Origin: Marchantia polymorpha subsp. ruderalis
Lineage: Eukaryota > Streptophyta > Marchantiopsida > Marchantiales > Marchantiaceae
Length of the DNA stretch: 64,000 nt
Direction of reading: 5' to 3'
NCBI GenBank assembly: GCA_037833965.1
Contig: AP031355.1
Coordinates: forward strand, 3,683,501-3,747,500
This document shows, piece after piece, positions 1 through 11,854 of the stretch. Position numbers and translations under genes: made by a program. Below the pieces are notes generated by a model that was not told the DNA's origin, ran no database searches, and was given only the letters and a program-made list of their open reading frames with translations. How positions within the stretch are numbered: position 1 is the first letter of the stretch; every line of letters begins with the position of its first letter.

Positions 1-169
1 AGGGAAGACGGCAGATACCTCTGCACAGAAGGCACCACGGCCTTCGGGAGGAGATGGACGGACTGACAGTCGGCCGACTGCGAGTCGGATGACTGAAGGC
101 CGACAAGCGGAAGGAAGGCCAACTTAACGGCGCGTTGAACCGGACAGCAGGCCGGAAGCAGAAGAGAGT

Positions 170-1588
170 TTGGCTGACGAGCCAACAATCCTCAGAGGGT
201 CGTCTTCGGCGGAAGGCACTTCTGGGAAAACGCCACCAGCAAGCAGGCCAAGTGGAGTCAAGACGCGCAGGGTGTATCCGACTCCCAGTCGGACAACTGC
301 TGGTCGGCCGACTGCGAGTCGGACAACAGAGAGTCGGCCGGATTCGCCGACTGCGAGACGGATAGGGCCAACGACTAGTGTGCGGACGCCTTCGGCGGAC
401 GCACCTTCAGCGAGGACACCTTCCGCGCAGATTGCGCCGGAAGGACAGGCAGCAGAAGCGGGCGGTGCAAAAGTGACAAGAGTCACTGCGGCGTCGACCC
501 CTTCAGAGACCGAAGATCGAGCCGGAACAGGGGCTCAAGCAGTGGGATCTCCCACTGCCCTGGATATTTTAGCGGGCAGTGGAGCAGCAGTCGCAGCGGA
601 AGCTGCTGCGCGCCACAGTTCCAGGGAGTCGCCAAGGGATTCGGTGGCGACTGAAATCCTCGAGACTGAGGATGAGACGAGCTCGGAAGAACAGGAAGCA
701 AATTCGGTACAGAAAACGCCAACAGGGGTGCTGTGCGAACAGATAGTTCCACTCCTGCGATATCTGGATCGCAAGACATCCAAATACGCAAGTGCTTTAA
801 AACCGCAGTCTTATGTGGAGACTATCAGGCGGAGGACGAGGAGCAAGGTGGCAAAGTGGGCCTCTAGGTGCGGAGTATATGTGGATAGGAACACCGCCCT
901 CCGACAACACCTGGCGGTCACACAGAAGCTATACCAAGCCTTGCAGCAGCAGAGGGAGGATGCGGCGACGAAAAGTCAGGCGGATGCCGAGCTAATACGG
1001 GCAAAGATCGAGTCGGAATTGCAGGAGGAGCGGAGACAAAACCAAGTCCTAGCAGCCGAACTTACGCGCCAGACGCGCGCCTTAGAAGAAAGTCAAAGAG
1101 CCCGCAAGGAGTATGAGGAGTTGTTGCGCAACTTGCAATCCGAGTGCTCGGATTTGAGGGCACAACGTGCGGAAGCAGAAATGCAGCTGGCAGAGGTAGA
1201 GAGCAGCTGCAGGGCGCGAGGAGAGTTGGCGACACAAGTGACTCGTTGTCTAAAAGGATACGCCCATTGGGAGGTGGCAGCTCAAGAGAGGATCACACTC
1301 AGGGAGTTCGAGCTTCGGGCGGCGGCATTGACGGAGGGTGACAGTCGGAGTCGGCGGCGAGTGGCGAGAAAATTAGAAACCTTCTTGTCGGGTGCGCGCG
1401 ACACTATGGCGCACTTACAGTCGGAAGTCACCACAGCGCTCCGACGCCTGGGGTTACGCAGCCGGTCGGAAGACTGGCAAGGTAGAGACAGTAAGCGGAG
1501 CAGTCCGGCGCGCAGGAGGCGCAGCACCGGATCAGCCGAGTGCAGTAGAGTAGTTTGGTTTCGCGCAGATGCTGCGAGTAGTAGATAG
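170..1588 (+). CDS. Repeat-derived coiled-coil ORF, 5' end unresolved
   Basis: This open frame of about 472 codons has a low-complexity N-terminal third, rich in Arg, Thr, Ser and Pro, built from iterations of a GC-rich DNA motif (GTCGGCCGACTGCGAGTCGG near 67-90 and 302-325). The middle and C-terminal part is strongly helical and charged, with a long Glu/Gln/Arg-rich coiled coil at roughly residues 260-400. The frame opens after a TAA at 125-127 and has no ATG near its beginning; the first codon of the listed range is TTG, so a spliced or truncated 5' end is likely. No enzymatic motif is visible. Base composition is far more GC-rich than the flanking DNA. The same GCCGAAGGCC-type motif returns near 30 kb, which suggests a dispersed repeat or non-autonomous retroelement family. 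The function is unknown; it could also be an ordinary lineage-specific gene. Confidence 0.4.
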   Translation: MADEPTILRGSSSAEGTSGKTPPASRPSGVKTRRVYPTPSRTTAGRPTASRTTESRPDSPTARRIGPTTSVRTPSADAPSARTPSAQIAPEGQAAEAGGAKVTRVTAASTPSETEDRAGTGAQAVGSPTALDILAGSGAAVAAEAAARHSSRESPRDSVATEILETEDETSSEEQEANSVQKTPTGVLCEQIVPLLRYLDRKTSKYASALKPQSYVETIRRRTRSKVAKWASRCGVYVDRNTALRQHLAVTQKLYQALQQQREDAATKSQADAELIRAKIESELQEERRQNQVLAAELTRQTRALEESQRARKEYEELLRNLQSECSDLRAQRAEAEMQLAEVESSCRARGELATQVTRCLKGYAHWEVAAQERITLREFELRAAALTEGDSRSRRRVARKLETFLSGARDTMAHLQSEVTTALRRLGLRSRSEDWQGRDSKRSSPARRRRSTGSAECSRVVWFRADAASSR

Positions 1589-2780
1589 GATAGCATAGTG
1601 CTAGTTAGGATCTTTTGAGGGTATAAAGTAGATCAAGGCGTTTTGCCTTGGGACTCTTCCAGTTTCGGAAGTGCAGATCAGGAACTCACTTTCTTGGCGT
1701 GTTTGTGCATTTTTGGTCCTGGCACCACGTAGAGAAGCTGCAGCATAGCGAAGTTACCGTATGTTGTAGTTGAAGGCCTTCGGCTGAATGTTCAGAGCTA
1801 GCACCCGGTTAGAGACTTGAGTAGTGCGGATCTGCACCTGCGGGTGATTTCTGATGCTCAGAGCCGGCTGCGAGTTAGATACTTGAACAGTTCCCCCTTA
1901 CTCCTTCGAGTGACATATCCTGATTGTACTCCTACGGGAAGTTTCCCCTGAATGCCAATGTGAAGTTTCATTACTTCGTGTAAACCTTGGTTTGTAATTC
2001 AGGTTGTGTGTGTGTTACTGGATCGTGTTTTCAGAAAGTTCTCAGTCGGGTCTGCACTCCCTGCGTTTGGTGTGATAGTCGAGGGTGACATCCACGGCGT
2101 ATGTAGAGGCTTCGTTCCGAAGTGGGAAGTCCAGTCCGGGTACCCCCGCTAGTTCCTGGCGGAAGGGCAGTAAAAGCCGGAGTGGGAGACACTACCTGCA
2201 GAACCTCTGAGTGAACTTGTGAGACACTTTCCTCCTGAAATCCGAAGCGGAGGTCCTGACCGACCTCCGAGTTGTGCTTTTTGCCAGTTTCAGGTGTGTG
2301 TGTGTGTGTGTGTTGAGTGACCACGCTGTACCGTGCATCCTCCGAGCATCCTCCGAGTCGAGATCCTCCTCCGAGTCGAGCCTCCGAGTCGAGCACTGCA
2401 GTATTTCTGGGAGTGACAGTCGCCTAGAATTCAAACTCTACAAAAGTCTGTTAAACGTGACACTTTTACTCTGTGTGTTGCCTCTGTCCCTGTGGGTTCG
2501 ATCTTTTTACCACCATACTGCAGTTTTAGCCTTTGGTGGGTTATTACAAATGCGCAGCCATGTCTAAGAAAACGAAGGACACCATGAGTCTGAATCACGC
2601 ACGATATGGTCTTGCCGTTACTACTCGAAATAACCCCAAACCCTATTGAAACATCACTGACGGTGGGGCTGCAATCCGTCGGTAAAATGAAACCCGTTGG
2701 ATCCCATCAGTTTTCAGTTTCCCCGGGTTCCATCAAGTAATTTCCTCTATAGTAGATATCGTAGTCACGTAGTCTGAGAA
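1589..2780. other. Non-coding stretch after the coiled-coil ORF
   Basis: No supported gene is visible. The stretch holds a GT-rich run (about 2291-2312) and four to five imperfect copies of a CCTCCGAGTCGAG-like motif at about 2338-2396. It may be the 3' untranslated part of the element carrying the upstream coiled-coil ORF. A 29-codon frame starting at the ATG near 2561 is too short to support. Confidence 0.4.
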
Positions 2781-3180
2781 CCCTGTTCACCGCCTGTCGT
2801 TATTGCTTTGCAGTCGCTGCTGCCGTATGTGCTTGACCTGTACATCCTTCCATAACATCTAGTTCTGGTAAAAGCGTCGGAGCAGTCGGAGAAGTAGTGC
2901 GCTTCTCGACATCTGCCCAACACTTTTTCTTGTCTAGAGTAGCCAACATTCGCACAACCCAGGAAGTACAATGACCTTTCTGAGTTGGTTCCATCTCCTT
3001 TGCTTCTTTCAACCTGTCCATAACTCCTATCAAGAGGGCAGAGGGAAACGATGCTAACGTAGTAAGTCGATGCATTCGCAATCTTGACATGAGCATCGAT
3101 AAATACTTAGGCTATGAATATTATGTTAGAAACCATTGTTAATAATCAACTTTTTAAATTAAACATAATAATAAAGTGTG

Positions 3181-3210
3181 CTTATATATATATATATATA
3201 CACACACAAA
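3181..3210. repeat. TA/CA microsatellite
   Basis: A run of TA dinucleotides passes directly into a short CA run. It sits in non-coding DNA of copy A. Confidence 0.9.
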
Positions 3211-4837
3211 GGTCCTAAAGCTAAACATTAGCACTCTAGAAAAAATGAGTGTGCTCACATACTATTTGAGCAAAGGTCCTAAATCCCCATATTTAAAACC
3301 TACACATTAGCGCTCTTGAGAATACCATTAGTGTTTCGGTAATTCTAACACGAAGAGGAAGAGGTAGCATCAGAGGGATTGCGGACTTCGGCCAGGGATT
3401 TCAGATGTAAGTCTCTATTGAGACCGCGAAGTATAATAAACGGATTGGAGAGGTATCTGAAAGATTGTGGATCTATCCAGTTTGTGAATTGATGGTATCT
3501 CTAAAACAAGGTCCTAGATCTACAAAGTCCAATATCCACTGCTTTTGCAGGCGTTGTTTTATGGATCTATGTTTGCATCAATACAGCTACCTTCAAGCAA
3601 AAGCTCTGATTGCAGCTGCTTAAGGTGGCAACGCGTCTCCGCGACTCCCGAGGTGAAATATATGTGGGAATCAATTTGACTTTTAGGCGTCAATTTAGTC
3701 TCATCCTTGAAACAGTCATAGATTCCAGCTCATACGATACTCGAGATGAAGATGCATGAAGCACCTACCAAGTTTCTTTCAATCTCACAATGCCATTCCA
3801 AACCTATAAATCTAGAACTGTATCCAGTGAGTAAAGTAGGATGACGTTTTCTAGATTCGAACTTTCCATAAGCTACTGTACATTTTTATTGAACATAATA
3901 TGAAGAATGCTTGCTCAAAAGTTTGACCGGGTCATACCTGCTCCATCTCTTGGAGTGTAATGCTTGAAAGCCTTTATGACCTGAACACATCCCAGTAACA
4001 TAACCAATTGATTGGTAAAGTTGATTGAACGAAAAGCTTCCTTTGAGTTCAAGTTTACGAATATTTGTTCAAGTTTGAACAAATATTAAAATCGAACAAA
4101 ATTCAAGAATATAATATCATTCATGAAATCAGCTCAATCATCAAATATTTGTTCAAATTTCATTCTGATCGGAAAGAAGAATAGATTTCAAACATATTGA
4201 AAAACAACGTATCTGACTATTTACTCAAGTTGATATTAATTTGAAATTTTTTAATCAATGTTCATATTATTTTCTTCCTTTTTAATAAAACTTTGATGTT
4301 TTACCGATCTCACTATCACTTTTGGATGCAACACAATTGATAGAATCAAGTATTGATTGGAAATTTTACTATACTCTTCTTGGCAAGTGTTTGGGAGAGA
4401 GAGTAAGAGATTAATTTTATTGAAAGGCGATCATCTTGTATATGTTGGAAGATAAATTGCGATGTTGCTCTAGGCAGCTCTTTATTCTAGCTTTGTAGGT
4501 TCTGGCCCAATGTTGCATGTCACATAAGTGTTTTTTGGAAAATTCTAGCTTTTCCAGAATTGAGGGCTACTCCTATTGTGCACGAAGGTATCGTCACTAA
4601 GAGGAGTTGAAAGTATTAGACAAACTTACTTTCTACAAAAGAATTGAGGGGCTCCACTGACACTACTGCGAAAAAGTCACTAAATTGTTGACTTCCTACC
4701 TCTTGGATGTTTGGACTCTCTACATCTGGACGTTCAGTCAATAGAATGATGACTTCCGATCCAATGAATCTGGCCAGATTTATTCTATCGAGGAGAACGC
4801 AGCCGCTGAGAACGCGTCATTAGAAGACGATGGTCAG

Positions 4838-4948
4838 GGCTTCTCTGATGCGCCTCTCGTTTCGTACTCTACGTATGTAAAAGTGGACAGTATCGAGCTC
4901 ACCGCATGTGCCTTTAGTATCGACGACAGTGTCAGCCCCATTTCATAA
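4838..4948 (+). other. Conserved upstream segment, possible old 5' exon of the hydrolase gene (copy A)
   Basis: The plus-strand frame from 4838 reads a peptide with the cores DAPLVSYS and FSIDDSVSP before a TAA at 4946-4948. The same peptide, longer and without that stop, is encoded upstream of the hydrolase in copy C (minus strand, about 25425-25679), and a version broken by stops lies in copy B near 11257-11370. The position, about 550 bases upstream of and on the same strand as the hydrolase exon in each copy, suggests a former 5' exon or a separate small gene. A chance open frame shared through duplication is not excluded. Confidence 0.3.
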
Positions 4949-5504
4949 GGAACTAGGCGCTGCTCATGAGAGGAGCGACAACTATGAAATCTGGAAGGTG
5001 ATGACAGAAGCAGTGGAGCGACAACTATGAAATCTGGAAGGTGATGCCAGAAGCAGTGCTGATGAGACCAGGGGGATCGCAGTGGCCACATAGTCGAAAT
5101 CTCGATGGAACATAATAGCGGGTCCATCTCAAAAGCGGATCCATCTGGATGGAAAATAATAGCATGGCTATCTCCGATTCGTCTTCTTCTACAACTGATT
5201 AGACTCCTCTGGAGTTCAGATGAGATTTTGAAGACGGACGCTTCAAATGACGTAAATTCTTCATCCTACTCCACGCATCTGCTGTCCTATGAACTGTAAC
5301 GAAACTTCGATGAGTATTTACAGCTGAAAAAATATTTCCAGTTGCGGCCATTTTTCACATTCTGAGTCACAAGCGGCAAAGTACACATAGGCTCTTCATG
5401 CTCGGTCAATTCTAGAACCACAATGAAAATCTTACCGTGTCCGTCATGTTGCTGAGATGTGCAAATGATCTTTATTAAACTGTTCAAATTTGTCGAAGGC
5501 GCAG

Positions 5505-7235
5505 ATTCCAGAAGAAGAGAGTTCCAACGCACGTGCAACGGAGAATTTATTTACTATGTCCGCCAAACGCATGAATGACAACCTGTTGGTGCTGTATGAA
5601 CCATCGGATGGACTACCTTACGACACGGAGATAATATTTGTGCACGACCTATATACTGAAGGCTCTGAAGATGCCTGGAGGACGACATGGACCAACGACG
5701 ATGGCACATGGTGGCCGAGAGAATTCTTGGGAAAAAAGTTTCCGAGAGCTTGTATATTATCGGTGTCTTATGATGCTTGTGTGACTTCAAATAGTACCCA
5801 GGGCCGACTGGAATCTTTGTCCATCGTTGCAGAAAATCTGTTATTGAACTTTTTCCTTAAATTTAGCAATGTTGGGCAGACAAACAACTGCCCAGTTTTG
5901 TTCGTCAGGCATGGTCTGGGATGCTTCGTCATTAAGAATCTGATGCTCAAAGCGTGTGAAAGATATACGCATAACAAAGAGGAAAAGACGAAATTGGTGA
6001 GGAACGTAGGAGGCTTTGTCTTCTATTCTCCATTCAACTCAGGAATCAATTGGGATCTGTATGCATATGAGTCTGGTCGAAGGAATTCACAGACGGACTG
6101 CATAACACCAAACAGTGCAGAATTTTCTAGACTTAATGAAGCTTTCGCAAGCCTTCAACACCGTATGCAGGAGAAGCAAAAGTCGAGGAAGTTGTGGTCG
6201 GTTTTGACCATCTGCGAGTCACATGAAACAGCATCCAGAACGGTGAGTCTTTCTAACGATCACAGTTGAATGTGGTAGATGAGATTTTGATCTGCATGAG
6301 ATTGTTTGAGTTGCAGAGTTCTGCATTTTTTTTTCAACTCTTCTTCAGTTTATGATGATCTTCTGAGAGGAACTTAAAATTCAGCTTATACATCAGTCCT
6401 TTCTTATTGGTTGAAGCTTGAACGACAGATTGACATATGGACATGATGGAGAGACTATAATGCTGGGGATGATTGCAATGTGCTTGATTCGAGATTTGTA
6501 AACCCTTCTTCTGTTCTGCTGCTCATGTTACTGTGAACTGTAGTATGATCCAAGAATCTGCTAAGCCGTCTCGTCGTAAGTAGTGACTAAATCTACATAC
6601 TCGCTCTATTGCGATGCAGCGTGGCCGCTCGCAAAGATCAGGAACCTTTATTACAGAGGCAACGGCAAGATTGGAAAGCGATATGTTCCTGCTTGGAGTT
6701 GGTGACCAATTTAATGTCTGCAAACACCAGTCAACAGGAGACGTTGGATATCAATCCTTAGAACAGCGACTGAATTCTATCCTGAAGAATTATAGAAAGT
6801 CTAGTTCCAACTTCATGCCCGAATTTCATCCGACAAATGATGAAAACTTTTTGAGGTCAGTTCCTCCCCGGGAGCTGTTCATGGACCACTCTCCTGGCAG
6901 ACTCCGTTCCTACACTTACGGATCCTACTATTCCTACAATTCCCACAATACCTACAATATCTACAATGTCACAGTCCATCATGGAGGCTGGGATGAGATA
7001 TGACCAACAAAGATATGGTGTCGACGGATCCCTGGATTACCAAATAAGGGAGAACGAAGCTTTTCTTGCCCATTTTGACCCTGGAACTAGAGGTAAGTGT
7101 TTCTAAATTCATCATCTGAAAACTTATTATCCATGTTCGGATGTTTTTGCAGCTGAAGAGATATTGAAATTAGTCACAAGTCCCAGTGATGAACAGATCT
7201 ATGAAAAATACAGAAATGTCCTCGACTCCTGCTGA
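5505..7235 (+). CDS. SERAC1-like alpha/beta-hydrolase, copy A, probably decaying
   Basis: The model has three exons: 5505-6242, 6620-7092 and 7153-7235, with donors GTGAGT and GTAAGT and acceptors GCAG and TGCAG. A clear in-frame ATG lies at 5556. The first exon has the SERAC1/DUF676-type start IIFVHDL, then WRTTW...WPREFLG and a YDA motif. The nucleophile elbow, normally GHSLG, reads RHGLG here (about 5907-5921), so the catalytic Ser is missing. The following TPHxGS-like loop reads SPFNSG. Exon 2 has the conserved CKHQS block, but the preceding DH is DQ in this copy only. A +1 frame change inside a TAC/TCC/AAT-rich tract (about 6911-6970) separates the exon-2 frame, which stops at 7001-7003, from the downstream frame that matches copy C. 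It is likely a pseudoenzyme or early pseudogene. The family acts as lipase-like hydrolases; activity here is not expected. Confidence 0.6.
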
Positions 7236-7588
7236 CCAGTTTCAACGTGGACACACGTTGATTTGGGTGACACAGGACTGCTATACAAGGAGCACACCCC
7301 TCCGGCAAGCACTGAATGTGAACCCAAAAACAACGTTCGCTGCATCCAAGAAGAAGCTATGAAGGTCGAGGGCAATTGCAGTTATGCTTGTAAAGTTGTA
7401 CCAAATCGTGTTGGTTTTTAATTTGTGGGATGAAGCTAGGGAGTCAAACTGTCTAGGAATGATGTAAATATGGCCTGATGTGAAATGCACGTGCGAATCA
7501 GTGTGTAATGTTTTGTAGAACTAGTTTGTCGCATTTATCAATGCCAATGAAAAAGAAATTCGCCAGGTCTACGTTCTGGTATACAGCT

Positions 7589-7684
7589 GGTTCTGATCGG
7601 GGTGAAACATACGTGTTGATAACCGAGAACTAGAGCTATGCGGCCAAACTGTGCGGCCAAGGTATAGGTGATGACAGCCTGTAG
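7589..7684 (+). pseudogene. GH19 chitinase remnant, copy A
   Basis: The frame reads G-S-D-R-G-E...KLCGQGIGDDSL and ends in a stop; it also contains an internal stop. It aligns with the better-preserved chitinase exon in copy C (22608-22971), where the same residues lead into a full GH19 C-terminal domain. Everything downstream is lost here. It lies about 350 bases after the hydrolase gene, on the same strand. Confidence 0.6.
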
Positions 7685-10600
7685 GTAAGCTGTATGATTC
7701 GATGAAAAGATTGGTCGTAAAGAAAGATTAAAACTGAGTTCCATTCATTTTCTATTCCATGAAGAAAATTTTTGAAAGGAAATGAACGAAGGAGTTCGAA
7801 CTTCTAGTGAACATTCCAAGGCGGACAGAAGAAGACATGGCTTTTAAATAGGCCAGGAAAACACAGAGCAGCAAATCAAAACTTAGGGTCTTAAAACAAT
7901 CAAGTCACCATTGATTATGTGTCGCGTCCTCTGCCACAATAAGACACTGTCACTCTGTCTTGATTTCCTGCAAGCCTATACTTAGTGAAGGATCTTGAAC
8001 GCGATTTTTCCACTATCGAGGATTTCAGTCGAAGGAGGTGGAGTGAGATTGACCAGTTTATTTCGCTTCACAAAGACAAAAGTTCGAGTTCGTAGCACGA
8101 TTTCATGAATGATCAAGAAAGCCGATTCCATCTAGACTAATCTTCTCCATCAGACTCACAAGGAGGCATGAGCAATTCATTGTATTCTTGAATTCGGGAT
8201 CACCAAAAGAATAAGGTACTTCGAACTATGCACTACCCTGCTAAATATTCTGCTCACTTCGTCTTCAAAGTAAGGAAAGGAAAGGAGTGAGACCACAAGA
8301 TAGTGCCAAGCATTTGAGATTGTTTCTGGAGCTGCCTGTTTGCTTCCATCTCAAACGTGCGATCACAATAGTTTGTAACACCAAACGTGTAAACCCTTTG
8401 AAGAGAGCAATTGTTTACACTCTTCTCTTGCTTTCAATTTTATGACTAAGTCGTTTGCCATAAAATTAGCGCCGCAACATCATTCGTCACCGACAAGGAT
8501 GCATATACATGTATGGAAAATCCACCTCTGTTCTTTAATGAAAGCTTCCGGAAAGTCAGTACATGCTTACAAGGGTCGGTCGTTTACAGTAGTCAGGAAA
8601 AGTCCAGGTCCACCTTCGACGGGGCACAGTTCCAATTCTTTCCACATTCAGTATCGATCAGACACCACAAATATATGGTGAACAATGTGCTCGCTAACGT
8701 TCATCATGATATAGAAGATGGCGATCGAACTACGTGGCGTCGTCCCGAAGTTCGAGAACACGGTCGACTTTCTCTTAGATCTCTTCCTTCGCCGTCTCTC
8801 GTTCTTGCTTGGCAATCGCTGCCGTGCTTGACTTGTTCATCGCTTGGTAACATCTTGTTCTGGTAACAGCGTTGACGAGTAGTGCGCTTGTTGACAACAG
8901 CCTAGCACTTATTCTTGTGTAGAATAGCCGCATTCGTGCACACCAAAAAGTATTCATATCGATGCCATCTAGCTTCTGAGTTGATTCCATCTCGTTGGCT
9001 TGTTTCAACGTGTCCATGAGTCCTATGAGGAGAACATAGGGAAAGAAAATGATGCTAACGTAGCAAGTAATTCATAATTTTAACATGAAAATACTTACCC
9101 TGTGAAAACCCTGTTGGAAACCCCTGCTGGTAATAAGAATTTGTGTTTAACAATATTAGTGTACATATATATATATGAGCAAAGGTACTTAACCTAAACC
9201 AAAATCTTTAAAACTAAACATTAGCACTATTAGAGTAGCATTAGTGTCTCGGTAATTTTAACACGAAGAGGGAGACGTAGCATCAGAGAGATTGCAGACT
9301 TCGGCCGGGGATTTTCAGATGTAAGTTTCTACCGAGACTCAGAAGAATAAGAAAGGGATTAAAACGATACCTGAAACATTGTGGATCTATCCAGTTTGTG
9401 AAATGATGGCATCTCAAACCAGGTCCTGGATCTCCAATGTCCAAGATTCACTGCTTTGCAGGCGTTGATTTATGGATCGATGTTTGCATCAATACAGCTA
9501 CCTTCAAGCGAAAGCTCTAATTGCAATGGCTTCACGTGGAAACGCGTCCCCGCGACTCCTGAGGGCAAATATATGTAGGACTCGAGTTGAATTTTAATCG
9601 TCGATTTAGTCCCGATTCCAGCTCACGCGTCAAACGATGAGAAGATGAATGAAGCACCTATGAATTTCTTTCAACCTCTGAATGCCATACGGAACCTGAA
9701 AATCTAGAAGGGTATCCAGTAGGATGACGTTTTCTAGGTTCGAATTCTCAAAAAGCTACTGGCATCTAGATAATTACTGAGCATAATATGAAGATTGCGT
9801 GCTGAAATGTTTCACCGGCTCTTACCTGTTCCATCTCTTGGAGATTTATGCCTGAAAGCTTTTATGACCTGAACAGATCCCAACAACATAACAACTTGAT
9901 TGGACGGAGAGCTGGCTTCGAGTTCAAGTTTGCGAAAATTTGAACAACTATAAATCCCAAGAAAATTCAAGAAAATAATTTAGATTCTGTATCATTCAAA
10001 AATCAACTCAAACATTATGTTTCAAATCTCAATGTGATGGGGAAAAATAATGCATTTTGAAAAACACATTATTTGACTATTTACTTAAGATGATATTCAT
10101 GGTGATGAACCTCAAGATGATTTTATGTTGAGTTCATTGCTTCTTGTTAAATAAAACCTTCATGTTTAGCTAATCTCACTACCCACTTTAAACTCCCAAT
10201 AATGATACATATTGGTGCGAGGTTTTCACGTCTTTATTGGGAAGTGTCACTCATACAAGCTTGGGTAGCATTTGGCGGATCATATAAAAACATTCTTATT
10301 ATATGTTTTGAGTATCCACTAAATATGTAACAGATAATTTGGCGGATAGTTTAATTCTTGACATCTTGTGTTCGAATTCAATATGGAATTGTCTTCAGTA
10401 AACGTAACCTTGGGTCTTCAAGGTAAAACATAGTTATAAATTATGGACAATGAGTAAATAGAGCTAAGGTATCCAAGGTAAATCAGAGTCATAAATAGTG
10501 AATAAATGGAGTAGTGGAGTAAATTCGGAGAGTAATTTCAATTTTTTTTCCATCTGTAAAATGTTTGGAAAAAAAAATTGAAAGTGCATGATTATAAATA

Positions 10601-10760
10601 TATGTAAATAAATCAAAATTACAGAACCAACAATTATATTTTTCTTCCAACACGTTGTGGGGGAACGCAATCATGAGGCAGGAGCAATCGCAAGGAAGTA
10701 CTGGTGCAGCGAGGGAAGTCAAGGCATGGTACATGGTGTCACATGGGGAGATGGTCATAT

Positions 10761-10830
10761 ACAAGATGACCATCTCGGTTGGTACACGTGGCAGGTTTGA
10801 CACGTGAACCAACCACGATAGTCATCTTGT
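10761..10830. repeat. Imperfect 30-bp inverted repeat (hairpin)
   Basis: Arms 10761-10790 and 10801-10830 pair with about four mismatches around a 10-base loop. The left arm also forms an 11-bp perfect palindrome with GAGATGGTCAT just upstream (about 10748-10758). It lies in the part of copy B that has no counterpart in copy A, so it may belong to an inserted foldback or MITE-like element. Confidence 0.7.
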
Positions 10831-11854
10831 ATTCGAAGATTCATTGAGATGTTGCTCTGGACAGTTTTCTGTTCCAGCGTTGTACTTTCCGGCCCAAGGT
10901 TTTAGTGCAAAATTCTAGTTTTTCCAGAGGGCTACTCCCACTCTGCACGGAGGTCTCGTTAGTAATAGAGGTTGAAAGTCAGACTACTCACAGGTCTCGT
11001 TAGAAACAGGAGTAGAAAGTCAGACATCGAGTCGCAACTTACTTTCGACATAGAAATGAGGTACTCGACTGACACTACAGACTGCGGAAACATCACCAAA
11101 GAGTAGATTGTTGACTTCCTACGTCATGGATTTTTGGACTGTCTACATCTGGACGTTCAATCAATAGATTGATGACTTTCGGTACATGAATCTGGCCAGA
11201 TTTATTCTATCGGGGGAGAAGCAGCCGCTCAGAAGGCGTCATCAGAAGACGACGGTCAGGGCTTCTCTGATGCGCCCCTCGTTTCGTAATATACGGATGT
11301 AGAAGTGGAAAGTGTCGAGCTCCCCGGAGGTGCCTTAAGTATCGACGACAGTGTCAGCCTCATCTCTTAAGCAACTATGTGCTGCTCATGAGCGGAGCGA
11401 CCACTATGAAATCTGGAAGACGATGCTAGAAGCAGTGCCGATGAGACCAGGGGGATCGCAGTGGCAACAGACTCGTTCTCAGCGAAATGTCGATGGAAAC
11501 GAAGAGCGGCTCCATCTGGCTATCTCCGATTCGTCGTCTTCGAGACGCGATTAAAGGCTTCTGGAGTTCAGATGAGAGTTTGAAGACATCCGCTTCAAAT
11601 GACGTAATTCTTCATCCTTCTCCACACATCTGCTGTCCTATGAACTGTAACGAAACTTCGATGAGTACATACAGCTGAAAAAATATTTCCAGTTGCGGCC
11701 GTTTTTCACATTCTGAGCCACAAGCGGCGTAGTACACAGAGGCTCTTCATGCTCGGTCAATTCTAGAGCCACAATGTAAATTTTACCTTGTTCGTCGTGT
11801 TGCTTAAATGTGCAATGATCTTGATTGAACTCTTCACATTTGTCGAAGGCGCAG

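Larger units (their letters stand above)
2785..8630 (+). repeat. Segmental duplication copy A
   Basis: This block of about 5.85 kb is colinear with 8790-15222 (copy B) in direct orientation. Its central part, about 3640-7690, also matches 22.93-27.39 kb in inverted orientation (copy C). Matching landmarks include the segment around 2900-3060 versus 8880-9040, the hydrolase exons, the decayed chitinase segment near 7590-7684, and the right end near 8520-8626 versus 15118-15220. The copies differ by many substitutions and indels, so the duplication is not recent. It carries one SERAC1-like gene and one chitinase remnant. The borders are estimated by eye to within tens of bases. Confidence 0.85.

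Noticed and set aside
135-486. Short frames on both strands over the start of the coiled-coil ORF
   Set aside because: They are shadows of the GC-rich repeat in other frames, without starts or motifs.
2800-3096. Minus-strand frame with a weak counterpart at 8775-9017
   Set aside because: The copies share only short pieces (MDxLKxAxEMExTQK) and then fall out of frame, so it behaves as duplicated non-coding DNA.
8442-8866. Two overlapping plus-strand frames at the end of copy A
   Set aside because: The homologous DNA at 15030-15220 in copy B has indels and stops; there is no sign of coding constraint.
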